Program-made: the position numbers and the translations under genes
DNA from: Sporosarcina sp. JAI121
GTDB lineage: Bacteria > Bacillota > Bacilli > Bacillales_A > Planococcaceae
DNA length: 64,000 nucleotides
Direction: 5' to 3'
Assembly: GCF_013408665.1 (NCBI RefSeq)
Contig: NZ_JACCCL010000002.1
Location: 1-64,000, forward strand
Notes under the pieces: generated by a model
What the model saw: only the letters and a program-made list of their open reading frames with translations
The model's database searches: none
What the model was told of the DNA's origin: nothing
Part shown: positions 31,442 through 40,664 of the stretch, piece by piece
Layout: each line of letters opens with the position of its first letter
Position numbering within the stretch: the first letter of the stretch is position 1

Positions 31442-31702
31442 TATTCTTGATGAATCGGACTATGATTTGAGAAATAGGTGTGAGTGTAAAACGATATAAA
31501 AAAGCAGTTAGCGAAGAGACAAATCGGCCTTGAATTTTAGGGGGATGGCGATATTTGGATGCAATTCTACAAATTCATTACAATTTCCAATAAAATAACA
31601 AGTGATGTATAGGATATGTTAGATTAGAGAAGCGTGAAAAAATCATACGTAAAAATGCTCTATAATCGGTCTTCCGATTGAACTATGGAAGGAGTCTCCT
31701 AT
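31442..31702. promoter_or_regulatory. Upstream region of the M23 peptidase gene
   Basis: This stretch of about 260 bases has no gene. TATAAT at 31661-31666 is a good -10 but lacks a clear -35 at the right distance. A small hairpin AATCGG/CCGATT (31664-31679) lies just before the ribosome binding site. Confidence 0.35.
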
Positions 31703-33175
31703 ATGTTTTTCAATAGAAATAAACAAGACGAAACAAAAAATATATGCCAGCACATGAATCGACCGTTCATAAAAGTACAAAAGGTCTTCATCATTACAAT
31801 GATACTAGCGACTCTAGGGATGAATTCAGTTTTTGCAAATGAAGTGGAAAATGAAAAACTCTTGACGGTATTCCATATCTATTCAGAGGGGGAATATATG
31901 GGGGTAATATCCGATGAAGCAAAACTTGAAAAAGTGAAAGAAATAGAACTGCAAAAAGCAGCCTCTGAATTTGAGGATCTTCCGCTTGTAATAGGAACTG
32001 AATTATCGGTTATTCCGGAACGGGTATTCACCGAGGCAACCGAAGACGGCGTGGTCCTTGAAAAAGTTCATGAAATGCTATCCGTTGAAGCGGAAGCAGT
32101 CGGTGTTGCAATTGAAGGAGAACTGGCATTTTACGTCAACGACATGGACACATACTATGAAATGATTCGTAAACTGAAGCTACAATCCGTCACTGACAAA
32201 GAACTAACCGAATTCGAAGCCCGCAAGTCGTCTTCTGAATCCATACCCCCACTTAAGGAAAATGAAACCCGTATAATGGACATCGTCATAAGCAGTGATA
32301 TACAAGCGATAGATGGGAAAACATCCCCCGAAGAGGTAAGAACCGCAGAAGAAGCAATCGCACTTCTTAACAAAGGGAAACTTGATGTTAAAAAGTATAG
32401 TGTCAAAGTTGGAGACGTACTTGGCACGATTGCTGCAACTCACGACATGACCGAGGCTCAGCTGATGGAACTGAATCCGGGCATTACGCCGGCTACGACC
32501 CTGGGGCTAGGCAACGAGCTGAATGTTACAGCCCTAGAACCATACGTCGAAGTTGAGGTTCTATATGAAGCAAAGAGGAAAGAAAGGATCGAACACAAAA
32601 ACCAAACCGAAAAAGACAATTCATTATATAAAGGCGAAAAGAAAGTAATCCGTAAAGGTTCGGATGGTGAAAAAGTAGTTACGGAACTAATCCGTAAACA
32701 AGATGGCAAGATTATTGGGAAATCTGCATCAGAAGAAAAAATTATTGTCGAAGCAATAGACAAAGTGACAGTCATCGGAACGAAAGTAATCCCTTCAAGG
32801 GGATCAGGCACATTCATCTGGCCTGCAACCGGGGGGTATATTTCCAGTCATATGGGTACTCGCTGGGGAAGAGCGCATCAAGGAATCGACATCGCGCGCC
32901 CATCATCCTATGGAATTAAAGCAGCGGATAATGGGGTCGTCACAACGGCAGGAAAGCACAGCACCTATGGCAATCGAGTTATTATCACACATAACAACGG
33001 TTATGAAACGCTCTATGCCCATCTCTCTTCCATTGATGTTCGTGTAGGACAAACAGTGCCACAGGGAACGAAAATAGGCGTCATGGGATCTACTGGACGT
33101 TCCACAGGCGTACATCTTCACTTTGAAGTGTTTAAAAATGGAACAAATATCAATCCCATGAACGTGTTAAGATAA
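31703..33175 (+). CDS. Secreted M23 peptidoglycan endopeptidase with LysM and G5 domains
   Basis: A 490-residue exported cell-wall hydrolase. An N-terminal signal/anchor helix (about 25-45, VFIITMILATLGMNSVFA) precedes a region of about 180 residues of unassigned sequence. A LysM domain (KYSVKVGDVLGTIAATHDMT), a G5-type domain (about 285-365) and a C-terminal M23 peptidase follow, with zinc ligands in HQGIDIA and HLHFEV. Such enzymes cut peptide cross-links in peptidoglycan. The ATG at 31703 lies eight bases after AAGGAG; the in-frame ATG at 31685 contains the ribosome binding site and is unlikely. Position before the wal operon suggests possible WalR control. Confidence 0.92.
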   Translation: MFFNRNKQDETKNICQHMNRPFIKVQKVFIITMILATLGMNSVFANEVENEKLLTVFHIYSEGEYMGVISDEAKLEKVKEIELQKAASEFEDLPLVIGTELSVIPERVFTEATEDGVVLEKVHEMLSVEAEAVGVAIEGELAFYVNDMDTYYEMIRKLKLQSVTDKELTEFEARKSSSESIPPLKENETRIMDIVISSDIQAIDGKTSPEEVRTAEEAIALLNKGKLDVKKYSVKVGDVLGTIAATHDMTEAQLMELNPGITPATTLGLGNELNVTALEPYVEVEVLYEAKRKERIEHKNQTEKDNSLYKGEKKVIRKGSDGEKVVTELIRKQDGKIIGKSASEEKIIVEAIDKVTVIGTKVIPSRGSGTFIWPATGGYISSHMGTRWGRAHQGIDIARPSSYGIKAADNGVVTTAGKHSTYGNRVIITHNNGYETLYAHLSSIDVRVGQTVPQGTKIGVMGSTGRSTGVHLHFEVFKNGTNINPMNVLR

Positions 33176-33185
33176 ATAGACAACT

Positions 33186-33217
33186 AAGGACGGTACACAA
33201 TGTTGTACCGTCTTTTT
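33186..33217 (+). terminator. Terminator after the M23 peptidase
   Basis: GACGGTACA / TGTACCGTC hairpin followed by TTTTT. Confidence 0.85.
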
Positions 33218-33245
33218 CATAGTTTTTTCGACAATTTTCGGTGAA

Positions 33246-33261
33246 TATTGCCCGGGAAATA
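33246..33261. promoter_or_regulatory. Probable Noc-binding site (NBS)
   Basis: TATTGCCCGGGAAATA differs at one position from the palindrome TATTTCCCGGGAAATA bound by Noc in B. subtilis. It lies in non-coding DNA just upstream of walR, on the origin side of the chromosome where NBS sites cluster. Confidence 0.65.
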
Positions 33262-33405
33262 GCTTAGGCAATAGTGTGTCCACAAAAAAGATAACCTTGA
33301 GCATTCATGCATAATGACAGGAGATACGTGCGAACTGACGGGAAGAATGATAGAGTAAAAGAACACCGAAAGCGGCGCCAACAGGGCGAGAAGGAGAAGA
33401 GAAAA

Positions 33406-34116
33406 ATGCAAGATAAAGTAATCTTGATTGTTGATGATGAAAAGCCAATTGCAGATATACTCGAATTTAACCTTAAAAAAGAGGGTTTCACTGTTTTCTG
33501 TGCATATGATGGAGAAGAAGCACTTGAAAAAGTGGAAGAAGTGAAACCAGACCTTATGCTTCTAGATATTATGCTTCCAAAAAGAGATGGCATGGAAGTG
33601 TGTCGCGAAATCCGTAAAAAGTATGACTTTCCGATTATCATGCTGACGGCGAAGGACTCTGAAATAGACAAAGTGCTTGGATTGGAGCTTGGGGCAGACG
33701 ATTATGTCACAAAACCATTCGGAACACGTGAACTTATCGCCCGGGTGAAAGCGAATTTACGAAGACATATGAAGTTGGTAGAAGAAGAGCAAGAAGGCGT
33801 GACGAATGATATTACAGTTGGCAACCTTATTGTTCAGCCGGATGCCTACCTCGTATTAAAAAGAGATGAAAAAATTGAACTGACGCATCGGGAATTTGAA
33901 CTCCTGCATTATCTCTCAAAACATATCGGACAAGTGATGACGCGTGAGCATTTATTGCAGACGGTATGGGGCTATGATTACTTCGGAGATGTACGGACAG
34001 TGGATGTCACGATTCGCCGTTTGCGTGAAAAGATTGAAGATACACCAAGTCATCCGACGTGGATTGTGACGCGACGTGGAGTGGGCTATTACTTGCGTGA
34101 TCCGGAACAGGAGTAA
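33406..34116 (+). CDS. walR: Response regulator WalR (YycF)
   Basis: A 236-residue OmpR-family regulator of the essential WalRK system controlling cell-wall hydrolases. The receiver domain has [10 protein letters not shown], the phospho-acceptor aspartate in [13 protein letters not shown] and the switch lysine in YVTKPFG. The C-terminal winged helix has [20 protein letters not shown]. The ATG at 33406 follows GAAGGAG and gives the family start [12 protein letters not shown]; an upstream in-frame ATG adds a non-conserved basic stretch. It is separated from walK by five bases. Confidence 0.98.
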   Translation: MQDKVILIVDDEKPIADILEFNLKKEGFTVFCAYDGEEALEKVEEVKPDLMLLDIMLPKRDGMEVCREIRKKYDFPIIMLTAKDSEIDKVLGLELGADDYVTKPFGTRELIARVKANLRRHMKLVEEEQEGVTNDITVGNLIVQPDAYLVLKRDEKIELTHREFELLHYLSKHIGQVMTREHLLQTVWGYDYFGDVRTVDVTIRRLREKIEDTPSHPTWIVTRRGVGYYLRDPEQE

Positions 34117-34121
34117 CAATC

Positions 34122-35951
34122 ATGCAAAAAGTCGGTTTTTTTCGATCAATCCACGTTAAATTTGTTTTGATCTATGTGATGCTCATTCTAATTGCAATGG
34201 AGATAATCGGACTTTACTTTGCACGTGAACTTGAAGAAAAATTGAAAACAAATTTCACGACATCGATTACTGACAGAATGAGTTTGATTGAATTCAGTGT
34301 ACGAGAAGAAATGATAAAGAAACGTGCCCCGGACGACCCGTTGACACTTGAGGCAAGTCTTCAGGGCGTCCTTTCGGGTTTCCCTTCGGAGGATATCAAT
34401 GAAATCAGGGTTATTAATGCTGGAAAGATCATTCTTGCAACATCAGCTCTCGATAAGCAACAATCATTGGTGGGACAACGTTCTACGGACGACATCGTAA
34501 GGAAGTCCTTGGCATCGAAAACCCCGCAGGATATCATCTATCTCGACCGGAAAACAAGAAATCGGATTTTGGCCCGTGCAACGCCTTTCACTCACGACGG
34601 TGAAGTGATAGGAACGCTATATCTTGAAGCAGATATTGAAAAAGTCTTTACACAAATTGATGAAGTCAATCAGATCTTAGCTGGCGGAGTGGCTGTTTCG
34701 TTGACGATTACAATTATTCTCGGCATTTTAATCGCGCAGACGATGACAAGACCGATATCGGATATGAGGCGTCAAGCGCAGGCGATGGCGAAAGGGAATT
34801 TTTCGAGAAAAGTACGTGTCTATGGAAATGATGAATTGGGACAGCTTGCAATTGCCTTCAACCATTTAACGAACCAGTTGCAGGAATCTCAGTCATCAAC
34901 CGAAGGAGAACGGAGAAAACTGGCATCTGTATTGGAAAACATGACCGATGGCGTCATTGCGACCGACCGTAAAGGGCGTGTTAGTCTCATTAATGACTCG
35001 GCACTTCTGATGCTCAGACTGACACGTGATCTAGTCTTGAACAGACCGATTACCAGCATTCTAGGACTTGAACAGGAATACGCTTTTGAAGATTTAATCC
35101 AAATAAAAGATTCGATTGCCTTAGATTTCAGTACGAATGAACAGCCCTATATTCTAAGAGCCAATTTCTCCGTCACACAAAGAGAGACCGGATTTGTTAA
35201 TGGTCTTATTGTTGTTTTACATGATAATACGGAGCAAGAGAAAATAGATATGGAGAGACGGGAGTTTGTTTCAAACGTATCGCATGAATTACGGACACCG
35301 CTGACGACAATGCGTAGTTATTTGGAGGCACTTGCCGATGGGGCTTGGAAGAACGAAGAAATTGCTCCATCCTTCCTTCACGTAACGCAGACTGAAACGG
35401 AGCGAATGATCCGGCTCGTTAATGACTTATTGAAGTTATCCCGAATGGACAGCAGAGATTATGATTTGAATAAGGAATGGGTTGAATTCAATTATTTCTT
35501 CAATTCAATCATAGAACGATTTGAATTTTCGAAGTCTCAAGAAGTACAGTTCGTGCGTCTCCTGTCCACCACGGAACTGTTTGTTGAAATCGATACTGAT
35601 AAGATGACGCAAGTTCTGGATAATATTATATCGAATGCATTGAAGTATTCGCCGGATGGCGGAAATGTCCGTTTTGGCGTCACGACCTCCGATGACTTCA
35701 TCAAGGTAATGATTTCGGACGACGGATTGGGCATACCGCAAGCAAACGTCACGCGTATTTTTGACAGGTTCTATCGAGCGGATCGTGCAAGGTCACGCGC
35801 GATGGGCGGTACAGGGTTAGGCCTAGCAATTGCCCGCGAAATGATCATGGCGCATGGCGGGGAAGTATGGGCGGAAAGTGAAGAAGGAAAAGGGACGACG
35901 ATTTTCTTTACGCTGCCGTTCGAATTTCAAGAGGACGGTGAGTGGGATTGA
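34122..35951 (+). CDS. walK: Sensor histidine kinase WalK (YycG)
   Basis: A 609-residue membrane kinase. A transmembrane helix at about 10-32, an extracellular Cache/PAS-like domain (35-180) and a second helix (about 183-205) are followed by HAMP, a cytosolic PAS (about 260-365) and HisKA with the phospho-acceptor histidine at residue 388 (SNVSHELRTPLTTM). HATPase_c follows, with GTGLGLAIAREM. It senses lipid II-linked or wall signals and phosphorylates WalR. The ATG follows CAGGAGTAAC. Its stop overlaps the walH start. Confidence 0.98.
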   Translation: MQKVGFFRSIHVKFVLIYVMLILIAMEIIGLYFARELEEKLKTNFTTSITDRMSLIEFSVREEMIKKRAPDDPLTLEASLQGVLSGFPSEDINEIRVINAGKIILATSALDKQQSLVGQRSTDDIVRKSLASKTPQDIIYLDRKTRNRILARATPFTHDGEVIGTLYLEADIEKVFTQIDEVNQILAGGVAVSLTITIILGILIAQTMTRPISDMRRQAQAMAKGNFSRKVRVYGNDELGQLAIAFNHLTNQLQESQSSTEGERRKLASVLENMTDGVIATDRKGRVSLINDSALLMLRLTRDLVLNRPITSILGLEQEYAFEDLIQIKDSIALDFSTNEQPYILRANFSVTQRETGFVNGLIVVLHDNTEQEKIDMERREFVSNVSHELRTPLTTMRSYLEALADGAWKNEEIAPSFLHVTQTETERMIRLVNDLLKLSRMDSRDYDLNKEWVEFNYFFNSIIERFEFSKSQEVQFVRLLSTTELFVEIDTDKMTQVLDNIISNALKYSPDGGNVRFGVTTSDDFIKVMISDDGLGIPQANVTRIFDRFYRADRARSRAMGGTGLGLAIAREMIMAHGGEVWAESEEGKGTTIFFTLPFEFQEDGEWD

Positions 35952-37291
35952 AATACATTGAAAGTATCAAATCTATAGTACTTACTCTACTGGTTGCCTT
36001 AAGTATCGTATTGACCTTTTCCATTTGGACATACACACCACGTTATGAAACGATTGCACCATTATCACCCGTAGATATGGCGATTGCCGATAAAAAGACA
36101 ATCCCCGAAATTATTAAACCATACAAAACGGTATTCAATATAGATGATGTATTGAGAGGAACAACTGATCCGACCGATATTGATGGTTTTATTGAGGAAT
36201 TATCGAAATGGAAAATATCAAATATTGCACCGGTGAACAGTAATTTCGACACAAAGCATCTAAATACCTTATTGCGGAAAAAGAACCAGTTTACATTATA
36301 TTTTCATGGGGAGGTCCCCCTGAATTTGTATGATAACGTCTTGAACATCGAAGGATCGATTCCAACAGTACCAGAGGTTTCTTTCGATCGGATTATCATT
36401 GATTGGAATACGAATACTGTCGAAATGGATATTTATTTTGTCAGCAGGGCGAACAAGAAGCTTTATAGTGCAAAAGTGAAACCCGAAGATCAACGGAGTT
36501 TCCAGTATTCTATTGTGACGGAAGGACGCGGGCTTGCCAAGTATATAGAGGTGAATCCCGGTGGATCTATCTATATCGCAGTTCCGTCAGAGCCTGTGGA
36601 AACAATAAAATATACATTTATTGAGGATGTAATTCCCCCAAATAAGTTCCGCGATGTGTTATTTAGCGATCCGAATGCAGTACGTAGCAACAAGGTGGGA
36701 ACCAACACGGAAGAACTTGGGGACAATCATGCAAGAATGAAAATAGATAAATATAATAAGAAGTTCGATTATGATTATCCCACTGCTGCAATCCATGAAC
36801 TTGCGATTCCATCCGAGTTGCTGGAAAATACGATCAACTTCGTAAACCAGCACGGCGGCTGGACCGACGAGTTCAGATACACATATATGAATCCCGCATC
36901 ACGGATTGTCAGATTCCGATTATTTCTAGAGGGCCTTCCCGTTTATACTGATTCCAGTTCCTCAACTGAAATTGTTGAGCAATGGGGGGATAAACGGATA
37001 TTCAGCTATAAAAGACCTTACTACCGAATTGACTGGTCAACCTATTACAATAAAACAACTGAAACGCTTATATCAGGTATTGAGGTTGCTGAAAAGCTAA
37101 AGGAACTGGACAAGTTGGATCTTGATACCGTAGATGAAATTGCACCGGGTTATTTTATGAAACGTAATATTGAAAAAGGGAATATCATAATGGAACCGGC
37201 ATGGTTCTACCTGGTGAAAGGGAATAACAGTGACAATTGGCACCGCTTTTCGCCTGTGAGCTCAGGAGGTGAGCTACTTGGATTGGAATAA
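35942..37291 (+). CDS. walH: WalRK regulatory protein WalH (YycH)
   Basis: A 449-residue protein with one N-terminal transmembrane helix (SIVLTLLVALSIVLTFSIW) and a large extracytoplasmic domain, matching YycH. With WalI it modulates WalK activity at the membrane. Two starts are possible: GTG at 35942, spaced seven bases from GAGG, or TTG at 35948, which gives the family-like MKYIESIKSIV and a four-base overlap with the walK stop. Both imply translational coupling to walK. Confidence 0.93.
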   Translation: MGLKYIESIKSIVLTLLVALSIVLTFSIWTYTPRYETIAPLSPVDMAIADKKTIPEIIKPYKTVFNIDDVLRGTTDPTDIDGFIEELSKWKISNIAPVNSNFDTKHLNTLLRKKNQFTLYFHGEVPLNLYDNVLNIEGSIPTVPEVSFDRIIIDWNTNTVEMDIYFVSRANKKLYSAKVKPEDQRSFQYSIVTEGRGLAKYIEVNPGGSIYIAVPSEPVETIKYTFIEDVIPPNKFRDVLFSDPNAVRSNKVGTNTEELGDNHARMKIDKYNKKFDYDYPTAAIHELAIPSELLENTINFVNQHGGWTDEFRYTYMNPASRIVRFRLFLEGLPVYTDSSSSTEIVEQWGDKRIFSYKRPYYRIDWSTYYNKTTETLISGIEVAEKLKELDKLDLDTVDEIAPGYFMKRNIEKGNIIMEPAWFYLVKGNNSDNWHRFSPVSSGGELLGLE

Positions 37292-38090
37292 AACGAAAAC
37301 GATATTCATTATCGTGTTTTCCATCGTGAATATATTTCTCTATTCACTTTATGTAAATAAGCTCATAGAGGCGGAAAGTGTTCAAGTGATGTGGAAAACG
37401 CCAATCGAGGAAATACTGAAGATGGATAATATCACGTATGATGAACTGCCACCATATAAAAACGATCCATTTTACGTTTCCGCAAAGCCTCTACTTTTTA
37501 CTGATGAACAGGTAGAGAAACTAGAAAACCAAGTTGGCATAATTGTAGATGAAACACTCCTCCAATCAACAATGAAAGAGCCGGTCAGCATATTGAATGC
37601 AAAAGGTGATTTTGATTTTACGGAATTTATTTCGGATTATGTACTGGATGGGGCAGAGTATATGCTTTGGGAACTGGATAAGGATGAAGGACGGGCTTTG
37701 TTTTTCCAAAAAGTTGTCGACGATCCGATATACTATAGCCGAAACGCAGCGTTGACAATCTATTGGAATAAGAATGGGAAAGTAACAAATTACGAGCAAA
37801 GCATGCTTGGGGAATTCGATAGTTTTAATCGTAAAAATGATCTTCTATCTCCTATCGAAGCAATCGGGAATTTGTATTCACTTGGACATTTGAAAAAAGA
37901 TTACAAAGTGAAACATATGACGCTCGGTTATTCCAGCCTCGTTCAAGTGACGGAAACTCAAGTGTTTGCCCCGACATGGCATATTCGTGTAGAATTGAAG
38001 GATGGTGAAAGGGAGGATTACTTCATCAATGCGATTGATGGTATGGTGATAGAGTTTCAGCCTGAACCATCTGAAGAAGAGAAAGAATAA
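37278..38090 (+). CDS. walI: WalRK regulatory protein WalI (YycI)
   Basis: A 270-residue single-pass protein (TKTIFIIVFSIVNIFLYSL) with an extracytoplasmic domain, matching YycI, the partner of WalH. The TTG at 37278 lies seven bases after a perfect AGGAGGTG and gives MDWNKTKTIF, the family start; the GTG at 37269 lies within the ribosome binding site. It overlaps the end of walH by 14 bases. Confidence 0.93.
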   Translation: MDWNKTKTIFIIVFSIVNIFLYSLYVNKLIEAESVQVMWKTPIEEILKMDNITYDELPPYKNDPFYVSAKPLLFTDEQVEKLENQVGIIVDETLLQSTMKEPVSILNAKGDFDFTEFISDYVLDGAEYMLWELDKDEGRALFFQKVVDDPIYYSRNAALTIYWNKNGKVTNYEQSMLGEFDSFNRKNDLLSPIEAIGNLYSLGHLKKDYKVKHMTLGYSSLVQVTETQVFAPTWHIRVELKDGEREDYFINAIDGMVIEFQPEPSEEEKE

Positions 38091-38102
38091 GGAGTTTTTA
38101 CA

Positions 38103-38891
38103 ATGCGTTTTAGTGTTCTCGCAAGCGGCAGTAGCGGCAATGCGGTATTTATAGAGAACGATGAACATACATTTCTGGTGGATGCCGGTTTCAGTGCGAA
38201 GAAGATGGATAGTTTAGTCGAAGGCATTGGGCGTTCAATGAAACAAGTTGATGGTATTTTCGTAACACATGAACATAGCGACCATATAAAAGGAATTGGC
38301 GTAGTTGCTCGGAAATACGGGATTCCAATTTATGCAAATGAAAAGACCTGGCAGGCGATGGATGGCCTTGTTGGAAATATACCACTTGATCAGCGCTTTC
38401 AATTTGACATGGAAACGGTGAAATCATTTGGTTCACTAGACGTCCAGTCTTTTGCCGTCTCGCATGATGCAGCGGATCCAATGTTTTACGTTTTCCATGA
38501 GAACGGCCGGAAACTTGCAGTCATTACGGATACGGGTTATGTAAGCGATCGGATGAAAGGTTTCATCCGCGGTGCAGATGCATTTGTATTTGAAAGCAAT
38601 CACGACGTCAGTATGCTGCAGGTGGGACGTTATCCGTGGTCTGTCAAACGACGGATTCTCAGTGATGTAGGACATGTATCGAATGAAGATGCTGCAGTTG
38701 CAATCAGCGAAGTGGTGGAGCAAAAAGAGACGAAAATCTATCTCTCACATTTGAGCAAAGATAATAATATGAAAGACCTTGCAAGGATGAGTGTTACACA
38801 GACTTTGGAAACATGCGGTATCATTACAGGTGAATTCGTTCATCTTCATGATACGGATGCCGATCAGCCGACTGAACTAGTTACAGTATAG
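38103..38891 (+). CDS. walJ: Metallo-beta-lactamase fold hydrolase WalJ (YycJ)
   Basis: A 262-residue MBL-fold protein with the metal motif [10 protein letters not shown] near residue 57, starting [18 protein letters not shown]. The family is linked to DNA exonuclease activity and to coordination of division with replication; the precise role is unsettled. The ATG follows AAGGAG. Last of the walRKHIJ set before a strong terminator. Confidence 0.95.
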   Translation: MRFSVLASGSSGNAVFIENDEHTFLVDAGFSAKKMDSLVEGIGRSMKQVDGIFVTHEHSDHIKGIGVVARKYGIPIYANEKTWQAMDGLVGNIPLDQRFQFDMETVKSFGSLDVQSFAVSHDAADPMFYVFHENGRKLAVITDTGYVSDRMKGFIRGADAFVFESNHDVSMLQVGRYPWSVKRRILSDVGHVSNEDAAVAISEVVEQKETKIYLSHLSKDNNMKDLARMSVTQTLETCGIITGEFVHLHDTDADQPTELVTV

Positions 38892-38906
38892 AAATCAGGC
38901 ATTGAA

Positions 38907-38954
38907 ACTTAGCTCAAGGGATTTTATTTACATTCCTCGAGCTAAGTTTTTTTT
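38907..38954 (+). terminator. Terminator after walJ
   Basis: ACTTAGCTC...GAGCTAAGT stem followed by eight T residues. Confidence 0.88.
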
Positions 38955-39013
38955 GAAATGATTAAAATAGGGTAAGGTAATATACAAAGGCACTTTCAGG
39001 AAGGGAGAAGCAT

Positions 39014-40252
39014 ATGGACGAATTCAATCAAAATCCATCTAATAGGGAGCCTGGACATTCTGTGCCGGAAAATCCAACGAAACCGGGTCCGAGGCGACCT
39101 AAAAAGAGAGGCGGCTTTTTGCCGGCGCTACTTGGTGTTGCCGTCGGCGCTTTGCTGGTATGGTTTATCATGCAAGGCGGCAATGGTGAAGAGGAACGGT
39201 CGCTAGCTAATGACTCGAAACAGGAAGTCGGAGTTCAAACCGAACGGGTATCTTTCGATATGAATAATGATATAACAGACATCGTTGGAAAAGTGGCAGA
39301 TTCGGTTGTCGGTGTAACGAATCTGCAGACAGTTCGCGATCCCTGGTCGCCCGTGGAAAAGACAAGGGAGACAGGTTCAGGTTCGGGCGTCATTTATAAG
39401 AAACAAGGCGACAAAGCGTATATTGTTACGAACCACCATGTCGTAGAAGGTGCACAAGAACTTGAAATTACATTCGACGATGGTTCGAAGACAGCGGGGA
39501 AACTCGTTGGCGGTGATATGTGGACAGACTTGGCTGTTATTGAAATTGACGCGAAAGTCGTTAAGACAGTCATCGAATTTGGAGATTCGGATGCTCTGAA
39601 ACGCGGAGAACCGGTCATTGCAATCGGCAATCCGCTCGGTCTTGGTTTTTCGGGTTCTGTTACAGTTGGTGTGGTATCCGGAAAAGATCGTTCCATTCCA
39701 ATCGATTTTGACGAGAACGGGACAATAGACTGGTTTGCGGATGTGTTGCAAACGGATGCAGCCATTAATCCCGGGAACTCAGGCGGCGCACTCATCAATC
39801 TCGCAGGGCAGCTCATCGGCATCAACTCCATGAAAATATCGGAAGCGACGGTTGAAGGAATAGGCCTTGCGATTCCAGTCAATCTTGCGTTACCTATCAT
39901 TGATCAGCTTGAAAAGTTCGGGAAGGTGAACCGTCCGACGATGGGAGTAACTTTGCTAGATCTACGGAGTATTCCAGCAGAACAGCAGCGGGACATGCTC
40001 AAATTGCCGGCAACTGTAACGGACGGAGTAGTTATCAATGAAGTCATGAATAACTCGGCAGCCGAAAGTGCCGGGGTTAAGCAATATGACGTCATCGTTG
40101 AAATGGATGGAGAAAAAATTGAAGACATGGTCAGCCTGCGTAAACATCTGTATAATGCGAAGGATGTGGGGGACACGATGCAAATGAAAGTGTATCGTGA
40201 CGGCAAGCTACTTGAAATTGAAATGATTTTAAAAGATGGCAATTCATTTTAA
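39014..40252 (+). CDS. htrA: HtrA-like membrane serine protease (YycK)
   Basis: A 412-residue quality-control protease of family S1C. A proline/basic N-terminus precedes one transmembrane helix (about 35-55, FLPALLGVAVGALLVWFIM). The trypsin-like domain has a catalytic triad at His142 (TNHHVV), Asp172 (DLAVIEID) and Ser256 (GNSGGAL). A single PDZ domain follows (about 305-400). It degrades or refolds misfolded exported proteins. The ATG follows GGAAGGGAG. Its place after walJ is the standard order. Confidence 0.96.
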   Translation: MDEFNQNPSNREPGHSVPENPTKPGPRRPKKRGGFLPALLGVAVGALLVWFIMQGGNGEEERSLANDSKQEVGVQTERVSFDMNNDITDIVGKVADSVVGVTNLQTVRDPWSPVEKTRETGSGSGVIYKKQGDKAYIVTNHHVVEGAQELEITFDDGSKTAGKLVGGDMWTDLAVIEIDAKVVKTVIEFGDSDALKRGEPVIAIGNPLGLGFSGSVTVGVVSGKDRSIPIDFDENGTIDWFADVLQTDAAINPGNSGGALINLAGQLIGINSMKISEATVEGIGLAIPVNLALPIIDQLEKFGKVNRPTMGVTLLDLRSIPAEQQRDMLKLPATVTDGVVINEVMNNSAAESAGVKQYDVIVEMDGEKIEDMVSLRKHLYNAKDVGDTMQMKVYRDGKLLEIEMILKDGNSF

Positions 40253-40295
40253 CTAGATGACATTACACACAAATTACCGCTGAAACTTATCCACA

Positions 40296-40341
40296 ACAGG
40301 TATAATAGCTAATGAACAGCTATTATACCTGTTTTTTTAAT
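40296..40341 (+). terminator. Terminator after htrA
   Basis: AACAGGTATAATAGCT / AGCTATTATACCTGTT perfect inverted repeat followed by TTTTT. Confidence 0.9.
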
Positions 40342-40420
40342 GTATTCGCGTTTTGTGGATAAATCTAAATATTTGTGCATAACTTTGTGCAAAAGAAAAA
40401 GGACGAAAGTAGGGATGAAA

Positions 40421-40585
40421 ATGAAGATATATAGCTGTGAAACCCATATAAATCACGCACTTGACATTTTTGTAGCGGAGCAAGGAAGTTTTCCGATTAT
40501 GGAATCTATGCTGGATGGAGAAAAGTTATCCACATCGTGTACCTATTGTGAAGAGGTTGCATTATATGTTGTGGGGAACGAATAG
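40421..40585 (+). CDS. CxxH/CxxC small zinc-finger-like protein
   Basis: A 54-residue protein with one CxxH (SCETH) and one CxxC (CTYC) pair, matching the small CxxH/CxxC protein family of Bacillales located before rlmH. The four ligands probably bind zinc; the function is unknown. The ATG at 40421 is six bases after AGGG; the in-frame ATG at 40415 would add two residues. The gene lies inside the DnaA-box cluster and one box is within its coding sequence. Confidence 0.8.
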   Translation: MKIYSCETHINHALDIFVAEQGSFPIMESMLDGEKLSTSCTYCEEVALYVVGNE

Positions 40586-40664
40586 TCGGACACAATATGT
40601 AGATAAATCCTGTGGATATGTGCATAAGTTTTGTTTATAACAAATTAAAAAGGGTGGACAACTT

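Larger units (their letters stand above)
40287..40627. promoter_or_regulatory. DnaA-box cluster around the CxxH/CxxC gene, upstream of rlmH
   Basis: Six boxes lie in 341 bases: 40287-40295 (TTATCCACA), 40354-40362 (reverse), 40374-40382 (TGTGCATAA, reverse), 40526-40534, 40611-40619 (one mismatch) and 40619-40627 (TGTGCATAA, reverse). DnaA binds near yydA, the rlmH orthologue, in B. subtilis, so this is probably a conserved DnaA-titrating or regulatory cluster. Confidence 0.75.

Noticed and set aside
31485-31501. WalR box TGTAAA-N5-ATAAAA upstream of the M23 peptidase
   Set aside because: Only the first half-site matches TGTWAH; the second does not, and it is far from the likely promoter.
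39766-39780. Second Noc site around the CCCGGG in htrA
   Set aside because: The flanks match poorly (about 4 of 8 flanking bases) and the sequence encodes the catalytic NPGNSGG.
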